The notes under the pieces: model-generated
Databases searched by the model: none
Seen by the model: the letters and a program-made list of their open reading frames with translations, nothing else
Told to the model about the DNA's origin: nothing
Shown here: positions 1-10,865 of the stretch, piece after piece
Layout: each line of letters begins with the position of its first letter
Numbering within the stretch: the stretch's first letter is position 1
Translations under genes and position numbers: made by a program
NCBI GenBank assembly: GCA_014526335.1
Contig: JACTAT010000286.1
Location: forward strand, 372,001-436,000
Length of the DNA: 64,000 bases
Reading direction: 5' to 3'
Source of the DNA: Chrysaora quinquecirrha
Taxonomy: Eukaryota; Cnidaria; Scyphozoa; Semaeostomeae; Pelagiidae

Positions 1-1045
1 GTGCTCAAGGTTTCAATGACGTATCTCTGTACAAATCAATTCTGTTTTTTCTTGTCATTCTGGCAAAAATGGTCCGCGTTTTTCCGGAATACATTCAAAG
101 TAAACACGTCATTAACTCATTTATAGCGAGACCTTCTTTCTATGCATGAGACAGACGGTGATTCGTTAATGGAATACAAATACAATTTAGGCCAATTATG
201 TCAACAATGAGGAATCAAGGAGGCATGATAAATGCTTTCTTGCTCGAAAAGAACATTTCAACCAAAGAAAATCAGCTGATATCAACAGCAAAAGGAAATA
301 GTTTTTTAAAGGTCATTCTTTAAAAATCTGAGTGGTGCTTGAGCACCGGTCGCACCAGTCTGGATCCGCCCCTGGTAACAGGGTTTCCAAGAGAGATCAT
401 GGGCATTGCCAAAATTGTATAAGGAAAATTATATTGTTACACTGTTTCGGGCAGGGGTTTTACTGCATATTAATTTTAACATTAAGTCAAAAAGAGGCCA
501 CAACAGCCAATTTAAAGAATTGAAAATTGAAAATTTTCCTGGTAAGCATTCCTCTAGGCCCCCTAGAAAGAGGCAGGTGTACAGCTGAAACCACCTAGGT
601 TGCCTATCCTGTATTCGGTCCCAGGCATATGCACACCCCCCCCCCAATGCTTTTCCCGATGTGCGCCCCTGAACAAGTATTGTGAAATAACAAAGTGACG
701 AAATAATTATAACCATGGATACAGAAATAACATGAGTAGATTGTGAATGTGAAATACCAATGTTATTGAATACGATCAATAGTTTAGTTCTTTTTGAAAA
801 TATATACACGAATGAATTGACTGACGAAAATTGTTCTTTGGTGATTGATAAAACAAATTGTAAATATTTGAATAACGAATAAATTAATTCTAAATATTTG
901 AATAACGAACAAATAACAAATAAAAGGCCAATTACATAAGATATCACCTGTTGATGGGGCTGTAGATGCAATATTTTTAAGATTAGTTTTCCAATCACAC
1001 GAACATGACCAATTATTTGAAAATACTATTGCATACCTAAGCCCT
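1..1045. other. Unassigned AT-rich sequence
   Basis: No gene, RNA or clear repeat was recognised. Open frames on either strand here lack convincing splice sites or family motifs. A short C-run lies near 638-648. The segment is probably intergenic or intronic. Confidence 0.4.
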
Positions 1046-1327
1046 GTGGAGTATGGATTTGAAGAATGTAAAGAAGGACAAAGAATTAACACAAGTATGA
1101 ATTGTGGGGAAGAAAGGCCAGTGATTGTTGTAAGTGAGGTTGATAATTTGTTGTTGCATGAAAAATTAGTTGCCGATAAATGTGGTTGTAATGATGATGG
1201 TGGTTTTATGTGTGATAATTATGAGGAAAACAAAGATAAAAATGAAGATATGATTTTGAATTGCAATGCACAAGATTTCTCTATTCAAAATTTGACAGCT
1301 GAGAATATCTTTAACATCACACTTTGA
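1046..1327 (+). CDS. Small acidic, Cys-containing ORF, unassigned
   Basis: An open frame of about 93 codons ends at a TGA and stays open a little upstream of 1046, so it could be an exon rather than a whole gene. The product is acidic and Asn-rich, with a Cys pair in the segment DKCGCNDDGG and a polar C-terminus. No family was recognised. Its composition resembles the acidic exon at 2888, so both might belong to one plus-strand gene, but no donor or acceptor pair linking them could be established. It may equally be a chance ORF in AT-rich DNA. Confidence 0.25.
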   Translation: MEYGFEECKEGQRINTSMNCGEERPVIVVSEVDNLLLHEKLVADKCGCNDDGGFMCDNYEENKDKNEDMILNCNAQDFSIQNLTAENIFNITL

Positions 1328-2887
1328 GAAATTGATTTAGACTTTGACAATGATTTATGATCTGCTTGGGTTAATAGATAAAGGCTGGCGTTTGAGCTTC
1401 TGTTTGAGATCCCTCAGTTTCTACATGTAGATAGTGTATTATGTGTAAAAAGTTTTGGTTGATTTGACCACATAGTTATGTTCATTGAAATGTTGTTTTG
1501 TTCTATTGTTTTGTTATTTGAAAGTTTTGTTCTGTTTGTAAATAGTCATCTTCATGGGCTGTTACCTTGACGAGGTGAAGATGCTTGTAACTCTGTAACC
1601 CAAGAGAGCTCAAATATCTGAAATTAATGTATCTGTAGGGATACCCATGGTACACAGGTCTCATGGATAGGATTCAGACAAAACATAGCCTAGCATTTCT
1701 TCTTTTTTATTGTTCTAATTTTATCAACAGTTTCCTAACGAAAAATGTGATAAACAGTGGTAATGTTTTTCTATATACCTAAGAGACTTTTTGTCTGATA
1801 CTACTCAAAATACTACTAAACTGAAATTCTTTGATTCTACTAAATGTCATAAACAGACTAAAACAGTTGACTTAGGGGGGGGGGGTTAAATATACCCAAA
1901 TTAGTTGGTATGCACCAATCAGATTGAGCAGCAATAAACTGCAAATCAGGATGCATTATTCTCAAACAAGTAGATAGATAGTACTGTTCAAATTGAAATA
2001 CCTGTACATGGTTAGTAATGAAAATGAAGTACTGCAAGGGCAGTAAGATTTGCAAGAAAAATTAACCTAAAATTGCTGGAAATTTTCTCAGGGAAATCCA
2101 ATTGTGACTTTTGATAACGATAACCTCGCCTGCTGCTTGAACTTCTTCTTCGTTATAATTATTCATTGTTAAGCTTGCTTCTACTTCTACTAGATACTGT
2201 TGTTTTTTAACACATACACGGGGTCAACTCTTTCTTTGCTTGCAATAGGGGCAGAAACTATGTTAATGGTAGCAGCTTCTAGTTCGTTTTTGATGATCAG
2301 AAAAGAATATTATATAAGATAGACAGGAAAGCTCAATTGAACCTGAGATAATTTCACCACTTTGTGCCAATTACTATTTCCTGCTTTTCTGTGTTGTCGA
2401 TCCAGTTTTGCCGCCATTGCTCACATTTTGTTGTGCTTACTAGAAGCCTCAAATCAGTGATCTCGACGAAAATTTGCTAATGCGCATGACTTTTCGCCGC
2501 ACACCAGAGAAATCCTCTGTTTACCGAAGACTTACTCCTCTCATCTGCCCAACAATATCTTCAATATCATAAAACATCTAGCATCTGTAGCCATATTAAT
2601 TCATCTACCACCTGTCTACACAAAAACAACATTGCAATTGTTCTAAGAAGAATCGTAATATATAAAAAAAGCTTAGTATTTTTCTGAACAGAAAGAATGG
2701 AACAAATGAAATATGTATTTGGAATGGGATTGTTCCTTTTATTTTGTAGAGGAAAGCTATATGTTTCTAGAACCATCGTGTTCCTTTTGGGAAACATCTG
2801 TGTTGAGGATTTTGTTTTGTTTTGTAAAACTTCACTTTTTTTAATTAGATTAGAAGCAAAGTCATCTTTTTAATGCACCTTATTTAG
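1328..2887. other. Intergenic or intronic sequence without recognised genes
   Basis: AT-rich sequence with a G-run at 1875-1886. No coding family, RNA gene or tandem repeat was recognised. If the ORF at 1046 and the exon-like block at 2888 are one gene, this would be its intron. Confidence 0.35.
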
Positions 2888-3094
2888 TGATAAAGATCCT
2901 TTCTGTGATGACTCTGATGGTGATGATGAAAGTTTTGGACATGATGCTAAGGCAATAGAGTCAGAGAACGTGGCTAATGTGTCATTACGGGAAGAAGAAG
3001 AACCAGCTGTGATGAATACAGAAAATGATAATGACATAACTGCTTTCAATCTTCAAGCTCGATTTGTCAGACACCAATTAATTAATTAATTAAT
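2888..3094 (+). CDS. Exon-like acidic segment, unassigned
   Basis: A good splice acceptor (TTATTTAG) ends at 2887 and opens a frame of about 68 codons. The product is rich in Asp, Glu and Asn (DPFCDDSDGDDESFGHD near the start, then a REEEE stretch). The frame ends in an ATTA microsatellite at about 3077-3098, just before a dispersed repeat at 3123. No family was recognised. The short acidic style matches exons of the minus-strand SET/recombinase pseudogene at 36-47 kb, but no homology is claimed. It may be a truncated exon whose continuation was displaced by the repeat. Confidence 0.3.
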
Positions 3095-3098
3095 TATT
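3077..3098. repeat. ATTA microsatellite
   Basis: About five tandem TTAA/ATTA units lie directly upstream of the dispersed repeat copy at 3123. Confidence 0.8.
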
Positions 3099-3122
3099 TT
3101 CTTTGTAGAATGCAAAAAACCT

Positions 3123-3290
3123 ATGATTGAATATTCGGTTCAAAATCTTTTTAGCCCGTTTCGGGCTATATTTTCTGTTTTTTTACTCCCTGGTAATCCT
3201 GTTGAGGTGATTTCCAGGAAAGTGTTATGGAGCTCTAAATCTGATGCATTTTGAGCCCAATAATGTTGACATAGGGGTTCTTTGCACCCC
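3123..3290 (+). repeat. Dispersed 168-bp repeat, copy 1
   Basis: This block is matched almost base for base, in inverse orientation, by 8775-8942. It begins ATGATTGAATATTCGG and ends TTTGCACCCC. It contains the small palindrome AGCCCGTTTCGGGCT, which could fold into a hairpin. No coding potential was seen. Similarity stops sharply at both ends, which supports a mobile or recombining unit. Confidence 0.85.
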
Positions 3291-3501
3291 ATGTCATCGG
3301 GTCTAATAAATATTGAAAATTGGGTCCCATGAAACGGGCCAATTTATCATAGAAAAATCGGCCCGATGTAACCTTTTATTTTGAGATTAATCGGGTCGAA
3401 ATATAGGGTCCTATAATCGTGTATAAATCGGCCCGATTTATGGAGCTCAATAATGACTAAAAACACGGCCCGATATATTAACCTCTTTGCCTGGTTCAAT
3501 A
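3291..3501. repeat. Degenerate GGCCCGAT-motif region
   Basis: Repeated short motifs of the form CGGGTC, GGCCCGAT and TCGGCCCG lie between the 168-bp repeat and the cleaner 28-bp array. They look like diverged members of the same repeat. Confidence 0.45.
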
Positions 3502-3600
3502 TCGGGCCCTATAAATAACCGGTCAATTATCGGGCCCTATAAACAACCGATTAATTATCGGGCCCTATAAACAACCGGTTAATTATTGAGCCCAATATAT
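3502..3600. repeat. 28-bp tandem repeat, about four units
   Basis: The core TCGGGCCCTATAAACAACC recurs at 3502, 3530 and 3558, with a diverged unit at 3586, giving an exact 28-bp period. Each unit carries the palindrome GGGCCC and most carry ACCGGT or a variant. No coding potential. Confidence 0.8.
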
Positions 3601-4297
3601 TACCAATCGTCTTATTGTCCAATTGTCATAATTGACACATAATGACCCGCATTATGCGATAATAATGACATTACTGATAAGGTTGCATGGTATTGTCTGA
3701 CGGTCAGACACATTTCTATGGTCAGACCTGTCCATTGTACACTTAAAAACCAGAGCGCTGCAGTTAGAGAAGCACAATATTGACTGTGTTAAAAACAAAA
3801 TAAAAGAAAAGAACAAGCAGATTAACATTGCTGCAACTTGTGCAGGGAAATCTGACCGTTAGATTTTACTTTACTTCTGCTTTCCATACTCAGCAATCAA
3901 TGTATTTGTCTGGTATTCAGTCTGTCTCAAGTTTCATAGGTCGACCCGCTCATTCTTCCGATATTTTATATTCTGCGACAAAGCTGTGCTTCATGTTAAA
4001 ATATCCCTTCGTTTGCCATTGTTAGTCAGTTTGATGACTTGTTTTACAGCCTGCATTGCTGCACCAATAGTAGCAACACAGGATTTAACGAAGAACATAA
4101 TAACACGAGAAAGGGATGCAGAAAAGACAACGAAGGAACTAAAAGAACTAGGAACTAGGTAGTAAAGGGATAGTAATTCTTTATAATATATTTCTATTTC
4201 TATTATCTTGTATTTGAAGAATGTTTTTAGCCTTGTTCTTAGATGTCCTTGGAAATGATTGTGATTGGTTATGTTATGTCTTATTTTATAAAAAAAG
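3601..4297. other. Unassigned sequence between repeats
   Basis: No gene was recognised. Short open frames here are not supported by motifs or splice sites. Confidence 0.4.
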
Positions 4298-4299
4298 TA

Positions 4300-4657
4300 C
4301 AATATTTTTTTATAAGAACCAGGAAATTGCGATTAAGGCTGGCTGTTCTTAAAATTTTGCCGTTTTTAAGCCTGAAATGTTCTTAATCTGTTCTTAATTC
4401 CTTGTTTACTTAGATACCTATACTTTTAATAAATTTCTACGGTGGTACTAGGTCTGTGTGACAATGCAGCAGTCTTGTCTATTTCTTTGTTTGCTTGCTT
4501 TTTTACGTTCAGTCTGACTGTCTTACTTTCATATTTAGCTGATATTCTTAGGGCTTTTGAAAAGGCCAGCCTCAGCTTCTTCTTATTTTGTTCTTAAAAT
4601 CTGGGCGAAATCCAGGCTCGTGTTCTTATAAAATTGTCCTTATAAAAAAAAAGAGTG
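4300..4657. mobile_element. TA-flanked MITE, Tc1/mariner type
   Basis: Imperfect terminal inverted repeats start CAATATTTTTTTATAAGAAC on the left and, on the complement of the right end, CACTCTTTTTTTTTATAAGG. A TA dinucleotide flanks each side, as expected for Tc1/mariner-type insertion. The 358-bp interior has repeated TTCTTAA motifs and no ORF, so it would be non-autonomous. A related element with the same TTTATAAGAA terminal motif lies at 22996-23381. Superfamily assignment is inference from terminus and target site only. Confidence 0.6.
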
Positions 4658-5651
4658 TAATACTAGAAATTTGTGGATCGTTTTTCTGGTTTTCTTTACT
4701 GTCGTACTGCCAAGCACATTGATCTCTTTACAGATTACGTCTATACAACTAAAACATGACGAATTCGGGGTTGCAGATCAATGGGGGTTGCAGAATCACT
4801 TCTGTAAACCCGGACCCACAGTTGACGATCTACAAATGACTCAATAAACGAGAGAGTGTTACAACGGCCAAAGAGCAATACTTCATTGGCCTAGCTAACA
4901 CTCTTGCACCTGACGGACGTAATAGAACGATTGACCGCTAAACCTATCTATCTCTTTTCTCGGTCACCAGTCTTGGCTCTCTAATTTTTTTATCACTTCA
5001 ATATTTTTATAAATTTATAATAAAACTTTTGATAATTACCCATTTGATCATCATTTCTCTATCATCATTATGATTATGTAAACAATCTTTATTACCATCA
5101 CATGCACATCTTTCACATCATAATGTGTCACTGTGAAGCATTACCCTTACCACACATCATATTTCACCGCCCATAATGCAAACATCTTCTGTATATAATG
5201 TAATGTAATTTTTCAGTTTATAACACTCTGCAGAAGCCTTGCTTGGCAAGGCGAAATATTGGTAACATTCTTAATATTGTCATAATGTTGTGTCCTGAGT
5301 TTATATGTAGTTACGTTTCCTCATAAAGTTTCTTCATCGACCCTTTTTCATCTCTGCCGAAATTAGGATACTACCATCTGTTATTTTATCCAAAAGGGCG
5401 TCTCCTCGCATTCTAAAGGGAATTCTCTGATATTCTAAATAGCGTGGTCCCAAAAAATTTTCTGGGGGGAAAACCCCCATACACCAAAATTTAGCTCGCT
5501 TCGCTCCCCAATTCATCCCTGTGACTTGCTACACATACTCGAATCTAATATCTTTACTCAAATATTCATCTTGGATGTTTGCACCGTATAAAAAAACAGC
5601 ATATACTTTATAATACTATATCATCAGCGTCAGTAGCAGTATTACTAATAA
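4658..5651. other. Unassigned sequence
   Basis: No convincing gene or repeat. A minus-strand open frame at 5334-5516 has no recognised motif. Confidence 0.35.
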
Positions 5652-6328
5652 GAGGGTCCAGATGGGGGGGTCAACAAAACAAACAATTTCATTAAATAAC
5701 AGTTAACACTTAAAAAATTAGTCGAAAAACAGCTAACAGTTAAATTATTTGTGCAGCAGGTAGTGGTGCCACGGCACAGATAATCCACCATTTATGAAAG
5801 GACAATGACTTGGTTTTACAAAATCCTGCCACATTTTTCCATTTTAGAGGTTGCTGGTTAACTTTTTCAAGATTTCATCCACGGATGCACGATTGTGATT
5901 ATAGTGGTGATAAATAACCTTCATGTTGATGATGATGATGATCATTATGATGATACTGATAATCATGTTCATGGTTCTGATCATCATGATTATGGTGATG
6001 ACAATGACTGCTTGATTGATTGACGACTTTGATGATGATGACGAAAACGATGAAGTTGATGATGATTATGATTGTGACAGTGTTGATGATGATGATACTA
6101 TTGGTGGAGATGATAGTGATGATGATTATGATGATAATGATTATGATTTTACCATAATTGATGATGATGATGATGATAATGAAGAAGAAAATGATGAAAC
6201 ATATTTTGTAACTCTTAAATCTCTAAAAATTTTTATAACAGCTAACTCTTAAATTTTTCCCTCTATAACACTTAACTGTTCAGAAATTTGTCCAATAACA
6301 CTTAACGTTAAACCCCATCTGGACCCTC
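5652..6328. mobile_element. GAT-rich non-autonomous element with TIRs and target duplication
   Basis: The left end reads GAGGGTCCAGATGGGG and the right end is its inverse, CCCCATCTGGACCCTC. Both ends are flanked by a direct TAATAA (5646-5651 and 6329-6334). Subterminal repeats of the type AACACTTAAC occur near both ends. The 677-bp interior is dominated by a GAT microsatellite. The six-base duplication could be a trimmed 7-8 bp one (CTAATAAG versus CTAATAAC), so the superfamily is uncertain. No transposase is present. Confidence 0.7.
5918..6185. repeat. GAT/ATG trinucleotide microsatellite region
   Basis: Degenerate GAT triplets create an Asp-rich open frame that is best explained as microsatellite rather than gene. 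It lies inside the TIR element at 5652-6328. Confidence 0.8.
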
Positions 6329-6334
6329 TAATAA

Positions 6335-7315
6335 CAAAAAAGAGATGCAAAGCAGAGAAAGGGCAGAGCGATCAGGTGACATGAAATGCAGCTGCATTGC
6401 CTTGCTCTATCCATATAGATAAATGAATTGGGACCTTCATCGTTACTACTCTTTTCAAAGAAAGGGCGCATCACCCAAAAATTACAAATATCATACAACA
6501 TATCTTATGTACAGCCAAGGGAGCTTTCCCTGTTTACGTTAACAAGTTCCTAGGAATTTTCTTGGTCTCATTCTCCAACAAAGGCATTCAACTCCACCCG
6601 TGGGAGCGGTAGGGCAAAATTGCTCCACAGGTGAGACAATGAAAGGTGCTAGCGAGGCATTTTCACGTACTTTTGCATCATACAAAATTGCCTTGTGGAC
6701 CTACACATCGACAGCTTGTGACTGTACAGCAAAGTTATATTTGGTACCAGAGCTGGATTTCCGTTCTCTATGATCAGCCGTCGGAGCTTTTCTAGGTTAC
6801 CATTTCAGGAACAATCAAAAAAGATAACGGTTGTAGAGTAATATACCTATACAGATCTTCCAGTTCTACATATGTGGCATTGCCGTATATACAACACGCA
6901 CTTCTTTTATAAGCAATCGCTTATAAGCAACCAAGGCCTTAAACTTTAAGCAACCAATAGTACCACAGGAAAAAAGGCTAACCAACAATTTAAATTTTAA
7001 ATCGAGGATTGATCAAAATAGGAGCTATTTCCTTTCATTTGCAAATGCCGTCAAGAACTCGCATATCAACGGAGTATCTTTACGTAATGTATTTCTTTGT
7101 GAGGGGTGTCCGTCTAACTTTCAGTACAAAGTCTCTATATGGTAACAATAAGTGATGTTATTTATAGTACTTCTTTCCTGTTCTAGCGTTACACGTTTTT
7201 TTTTTAAGATACCTGGCTCGGAGCCCAGTTCTAAAAGTCTTATATACTAAAATCTTATATACTAAAGTAGTAAGGGGATTATGACACCATTTTGTCACGC
7301 TAACTCCTCTCTTAC
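6335..7315. other. Unassigned sequence
   Basis: No gene recognised. TTATAAGCA motifs occur near 6908-6932, and an AT-rich stretch precedes the Penelope relic that follows. Confidence 0.35.
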
Positions 7316-7580
7316 CGTAGAACATGGAACAGAATAGTAACAGAAGATGGAACTGTTACTAGTTCTTTATATCAGAAACCAACAGACTCCTGTGGCTTAC
7401 TCCATAGGGATTCTTTTCACCCTTGGAGCAGTAAGGCAGGGGTAATTTACAGCCAAGCACTAAGATACAGAAAAGTCACAACTGATAATGGCGAGTTACT
7501 CACAAATCTTAAAAACCTGAAAACTTGGTTGGCAGAGGGTATGATCCAAAAGTTTTCCTGGAGAGGGCACTTTTATCTCT
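7316..7580 (+). pseudogene. Penelope-like element reverse transcriptase fragment
   Basis: One plus-strand frame reads through residues matching a conserved late-RT region of Penelope-like elements: SSLYQKPTDSCGLLH, then DSFHPWSSKAGVIYSQALRY, then a K-rich helix ending LKTWLAEG. The order of LYxKPTD, a His-Pro pair and SQxLR is typical of that family as I know it. No start codon or complete RT core is present; the catalytic YxDD block is absent. This is a truncated, inactive copy. A further Penelope relic with the catalytic box and the endonuclease lies at 12.8-14.1 kb. Confidence 0.65.
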
Positions 7581-8728
7581 CGCACAGAAACAGTGGAGCA
7601 GTACATGAAAAATGGGATGTTGAAATAATACGGCGTTAAAATGTATTTTGAAAATGTAGACCATACAATGTCTATACTGTTGATTCTGCAGTTATAACAG
7701 CCGAACCCTAATTTTCTCATACAGGCAGCTACGACCGGACAAACAGGGCAAGCAGTGCAGCAGATTCAGTTGCCTATAGATATGGCCAGGGTAAGATCCT
7801 CAGACAATTATCACAGAATGCGCGAGCACTCTGATAACAATTGCTAGTTTGCGAACACATTTTTTTTATGATGAAATGTTTCCATAACAGTTGAAATGAG
7901 GAAGAGGAAGCAAAACAGGTAATTGAATGAGCCCCTTGCACTAAACTCCTGGTCTGCATATAATCGTCTGATTTGCTGAGAACAACTCGAGCCATCTCAG
8001 GATTGCTGGAATGGAAGAGAATGCTTTCTATTCCAGCCATCCTCATCACTGACACGGCTGCGATCTTTTGTGTCTGTCCCCATGAAAAGGCTGAAAAGCA
8101 CGGAGTCGTTCAAAGGCTAGGAGAAACATATCTGCCTGAGAGCAGCTCGAACATTAACGGGACGAATGAGAACATAGTGTGGAGGAAAGGAGAACGTACA
8201 GTTACAATCCACATCACATTTGGGTTCCAAACGGCAAATAAAATCAACACCTTTTGAAGTAGTATCGTCTAAACAACTACTTTTGAAAAGTAATTGAGAA
8301 TGCATACCACTAGTTTAGAAAATTGTACATCTAATAGCAAATGGTTTGCAATAAAGGTACTCAGAAGAAACAGAGCCGCAAAGGTGCCTCAACAGCCTGC
8401 TGTTGGAGATGGAATAGTTGTTGCTGTACGCCATCGAGAGGGCACCATAAGCAGAAGATTTGGTCAGGGCACTAGATTCGAGGTATAAGATGTTCCAGTT
8501 ATTTGCTCTTGAAAGTGTCAATAGTCGAAAAGTTTTTTGTAATCCATTTCAAATATTAGAACAAGCCTGGGGGTACTTAATTGGTCAAATGACTAGATGT
8601 GCCGCTCCGTTTTCGCCAACCCACCCATGTCTATCGATAAATTTGCTCACAGTGGTACCCATGTATAGAAAAAACAGCGAAACTTTTCACCCATGTGTCA
8701 TGTGTTCCAATATCTCAGATATCAAATA
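7581..8728. other. Unassigned sequence with overlapping short open frames
   Basis: Several 60-95 codon open frames overlap on both strands between 7774 and 8735. None has recognisable domains, good splice signals or a consistent frame. The region is probably non-coding or an old unrecognised repeat. Confidence 0.35.
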
Positions 8729-8729
8729 T

Positions 8730-8773
8730 CCCTAACCCTAACCCTAACCATAACCGTAACCCTAACCCGAACC
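8730..8773. repeat. Interstitial telomere-like repeat
   Basis: Tandem CCTAAC units, several with single-base variants (CCATAA, CCGTAA, CCCGAA), correspond to the metazoan TTAGGG telomere repeat read on the opposite strand. The tract abuts copy 2 of the 168-bp repeat. Confidence 0.8.
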
Positions 8774-8774
8774 A

Positions 8775-8942
8775 GGGGTGCAAAGAACCCCTATGTCAAC
8801 ATTATTGGGCTCAAAATGCATCAGATTTAGAGCTCCATAACACTTTCCTGGAAATCACCTCAACAGGATTACCAGGGAGTAAAAAAACACAAAATATAGC
8901 CCGAAACGGGCTAAAAAGATTTTGAACCGAATATTCAATCAT
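8775..8942 (-). repeat. Dispersed 168-bp repeat, copy 2 (inverted)
   Basis: This is the inverse of 3123-3290 with very few differences. Its GGGGTGCAAAG end touches the telomere-like tract. The outer end ATTCAATCAT matches the start of copy 1. Confidence 0.85.
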
Positions 8943-9160
8943 AAAAACCTTAAGTACATCAATTAATTAAACTACCAAAAAAAGTTCTATCCTACACGAC
9001 CCAAGAGAAGCACAGCTTATTTAGCCCTGGTAAAACTTAAAAGAAAAGGTTTAAACTTAAAAGATAAAAAAGAAAACGTTTGCTTGCACCCTAAATCAAT
9101 TAAAGAAGCATTAGACCCAGACCTTTATAACACAATAGAGAAGCTGGCAGAAGAGAAATT
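8943..9160. other. Unassigned Lys/Asn-coding AT-rich sequence
   Basis: A-rich sequence with in-frame stops in all relevant frames. No feature recognised. Confidence 0.3.
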
Positions 9161-9174
9161 CATAGTCATTCTTG

Positions 9175-9375
9175 GAAACAAGAAGGGCAAGAATGGGCAT
9201 TACTAAACAGTGCAACCACCCTAATCACCCCCAACCACCCCCTACCACCCCAATCACCCCAATTACCCAAATCACCCCCAAACAAGCCCAAACCAGCTCT
9301 AACCACCCCTAAATCAGCCCAAACCAGCTTTAACCACCCTTAATCAGCGTCAAGCAACCCCAAACAGCACATATT
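9175..9375. repeat. C-rich inverted-repeat arm (CAACCACCCC-type tract)
   Basis: A unique-looking stretch around GGGCATTACTAAACAGTGC is followed by a degenerate polypyrimidine-like tract of CCACCCC, AATCACCCC and AACCAGCC units. The same arrangement occurs in inverse orientation at 10303-10475, so the two form a large inverted pair about 1 kb apart. Confidence 0.7.
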
Positions 9376-10302
9376 AATGTCAGACCGGGTTTACGTCTGC
9401 TTACTAAAAGCCACACCAGAATTATCCAGAATTAGTAAAGAACTGACAATGTCTCTCCCCTGTCTCTCCACTAATTTTCCATCTTAAACCCTACCCAAAC
9501 ACCGTAATTGGTCTCTATTTCTGACAAAGCCCTAACTGCTATCCTTGCCCTGACCTTCCCTAACTCGAAATCTAGTCAGATTTACTCTGGTATTCTTGGT
9601 CAGTCCGGTGTTTAGCAACCAAGCTTAAACTGCTTTAGAACACTGGAACTATCATCAACCGTCATGCTGCTGAGCACATGGCAAAGAAATGGGTGAAGAA
9701 GCTGAAGTAATAACTAATAAATGTAATAACTTTTTATTAATAACTTCCTTTTGATAATTTTATAAGTTTCAGAAAATTATGTTTCTACATGAATTACCCA
9801 TGATACAAACCATTAATGCATGGGCCGCTGAGCCGGGAGGGCTGGGGAGGCTTTAGCAATAATGCAATTGGTGTGGTAATATTTAAATAAATTGGTGTGG
9901 TATATTTTTTGTTTTTAGCCCGCCCCCAATCGAAAGTATGCTCTGCTTTGATGTAAATCACGAGCTCAGTTACCACAGGAGGCTGGATGTAGGGAAATGT
10001 AGGGAAAAATCCAAGAATATAACTTTATATATAACTGCACAGGAAGAACTTTCAGACAAATTATCATCAAAGTGCATCTTAAAAATAGGTTACAATACCT
10101 ATATGAATAAGAATAAGCAATTACCTGGGGCTAGGGGCTGGTTTTATGTAGGCTCTAGTGCTTGAAACAAATCTGGCTTTTGTTAGAAGGGATGTTATAT
10201 TGTGAGTGGGGTTTAGTTTTATATTTTAATCTTAAATTGTGTTGTTAAATTGATTGTTTTGTTTATTGCTCTTTGATATTGATCTTTTTCTACTCATTCT
10301 CT
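9376..10302. other. Loop between the C-rich and G-rich inverted arms
   Basis: No gene was recognised. Short frames near 9794-10165 have no motif support. If the flanking arms define a foldback element, this is its interior. Confidence 0.35.
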
Positions 10303-10475
10303 TTTGGGGTGGTTTGGAAGTGGTTGGGGCTGTTTGGGGGCTCTTGGGGTGGTTGGGGTGGTTGGGGGGTAATTGGAGGTGATTGGGGATTGTTTGGGGT
10401 GATTGGGGGTGGTTAGAGGAGGTTGGGGGTGATTGGGGGTGGTTGCACTGTTTATTAATGCCCGGACAAGAATGC
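10303..10475. repeat. G-rich inverted-repeat arm with G-quadruplex potential
   Basis: More than ten runs of four or more G (GGGGTGG, TTGGGGG, TTGGGGTG) lie within about 140 bases on the plus strand. The tract ends with GTGGTTGCACTGTTTATTAA, the inverse of the end of the C-rich arm near 9195. Proline-rich minus-strand open frames over this tract are artefacts of composition. Confidence 0.75.
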
Positions 10476-10613
10476 CAATAACATAGTTTTGACCAGCAAG
10501 CAATCAGCTGCTTGATGGCACAACCACCCTGGAGCAACATATATTGCAAGGAAAACCACTGATATTGTAAGCACCTGGAATCTTTTTATCAGTTATATAA
10601 TGATAACAAACTT

Positions 10614-10865
10614 GCTTCTTAATACAAACAGAAAAATTGAAGCCTACTTACTAAAGCTTCCTGCAGAAGGAAAGAGACAAATACACCCATATTGGCTTAA
10701 TAGATGAGTTGGTGCCATGTGCATACAAACAGAATGTTTGCTTCTTAATACAAACCGAAAAATTGAAGCCTACTTACTAAAGCTTCCTGCAGAAGGAAAG
10801 AGACAAATACACCCATATTGGCTTGATAGATGAGTTGGTGCCATGTGCATACATTGGCCTTTGGT
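10614..10865. repeat. 126-bp tandem duplication
   Basis: The block starting GCTTCTTAATACAAAC at 10614 recurs at 10740 with only a few substitutions, giving two head-to-tail copies. It sits directly upstream of the piggyBac relic and may derive from it, but the reading frame is interrupted. Confidence 0.85.

Noticed and set aside
4740..4970. tRNA or structured RNA gene
   Set aside because: The sequence has short GTTGCAG repeats and an inverted GAGAGTGTTA/TAACACTC pair but no cloverleaf with the usual conserved positions.
6016..6252. Asp-rich plus-strand ORF
   Set aside because: It is a GAT microsatellite inside a TIR element; no other coding evidence.
10232..10549. Pro/Asn/His-rich minus-strand ORFs
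   Set aside because: They are produced by the G-rich repeat tract (CCCCAA units on the other strand) and resemble no protein.
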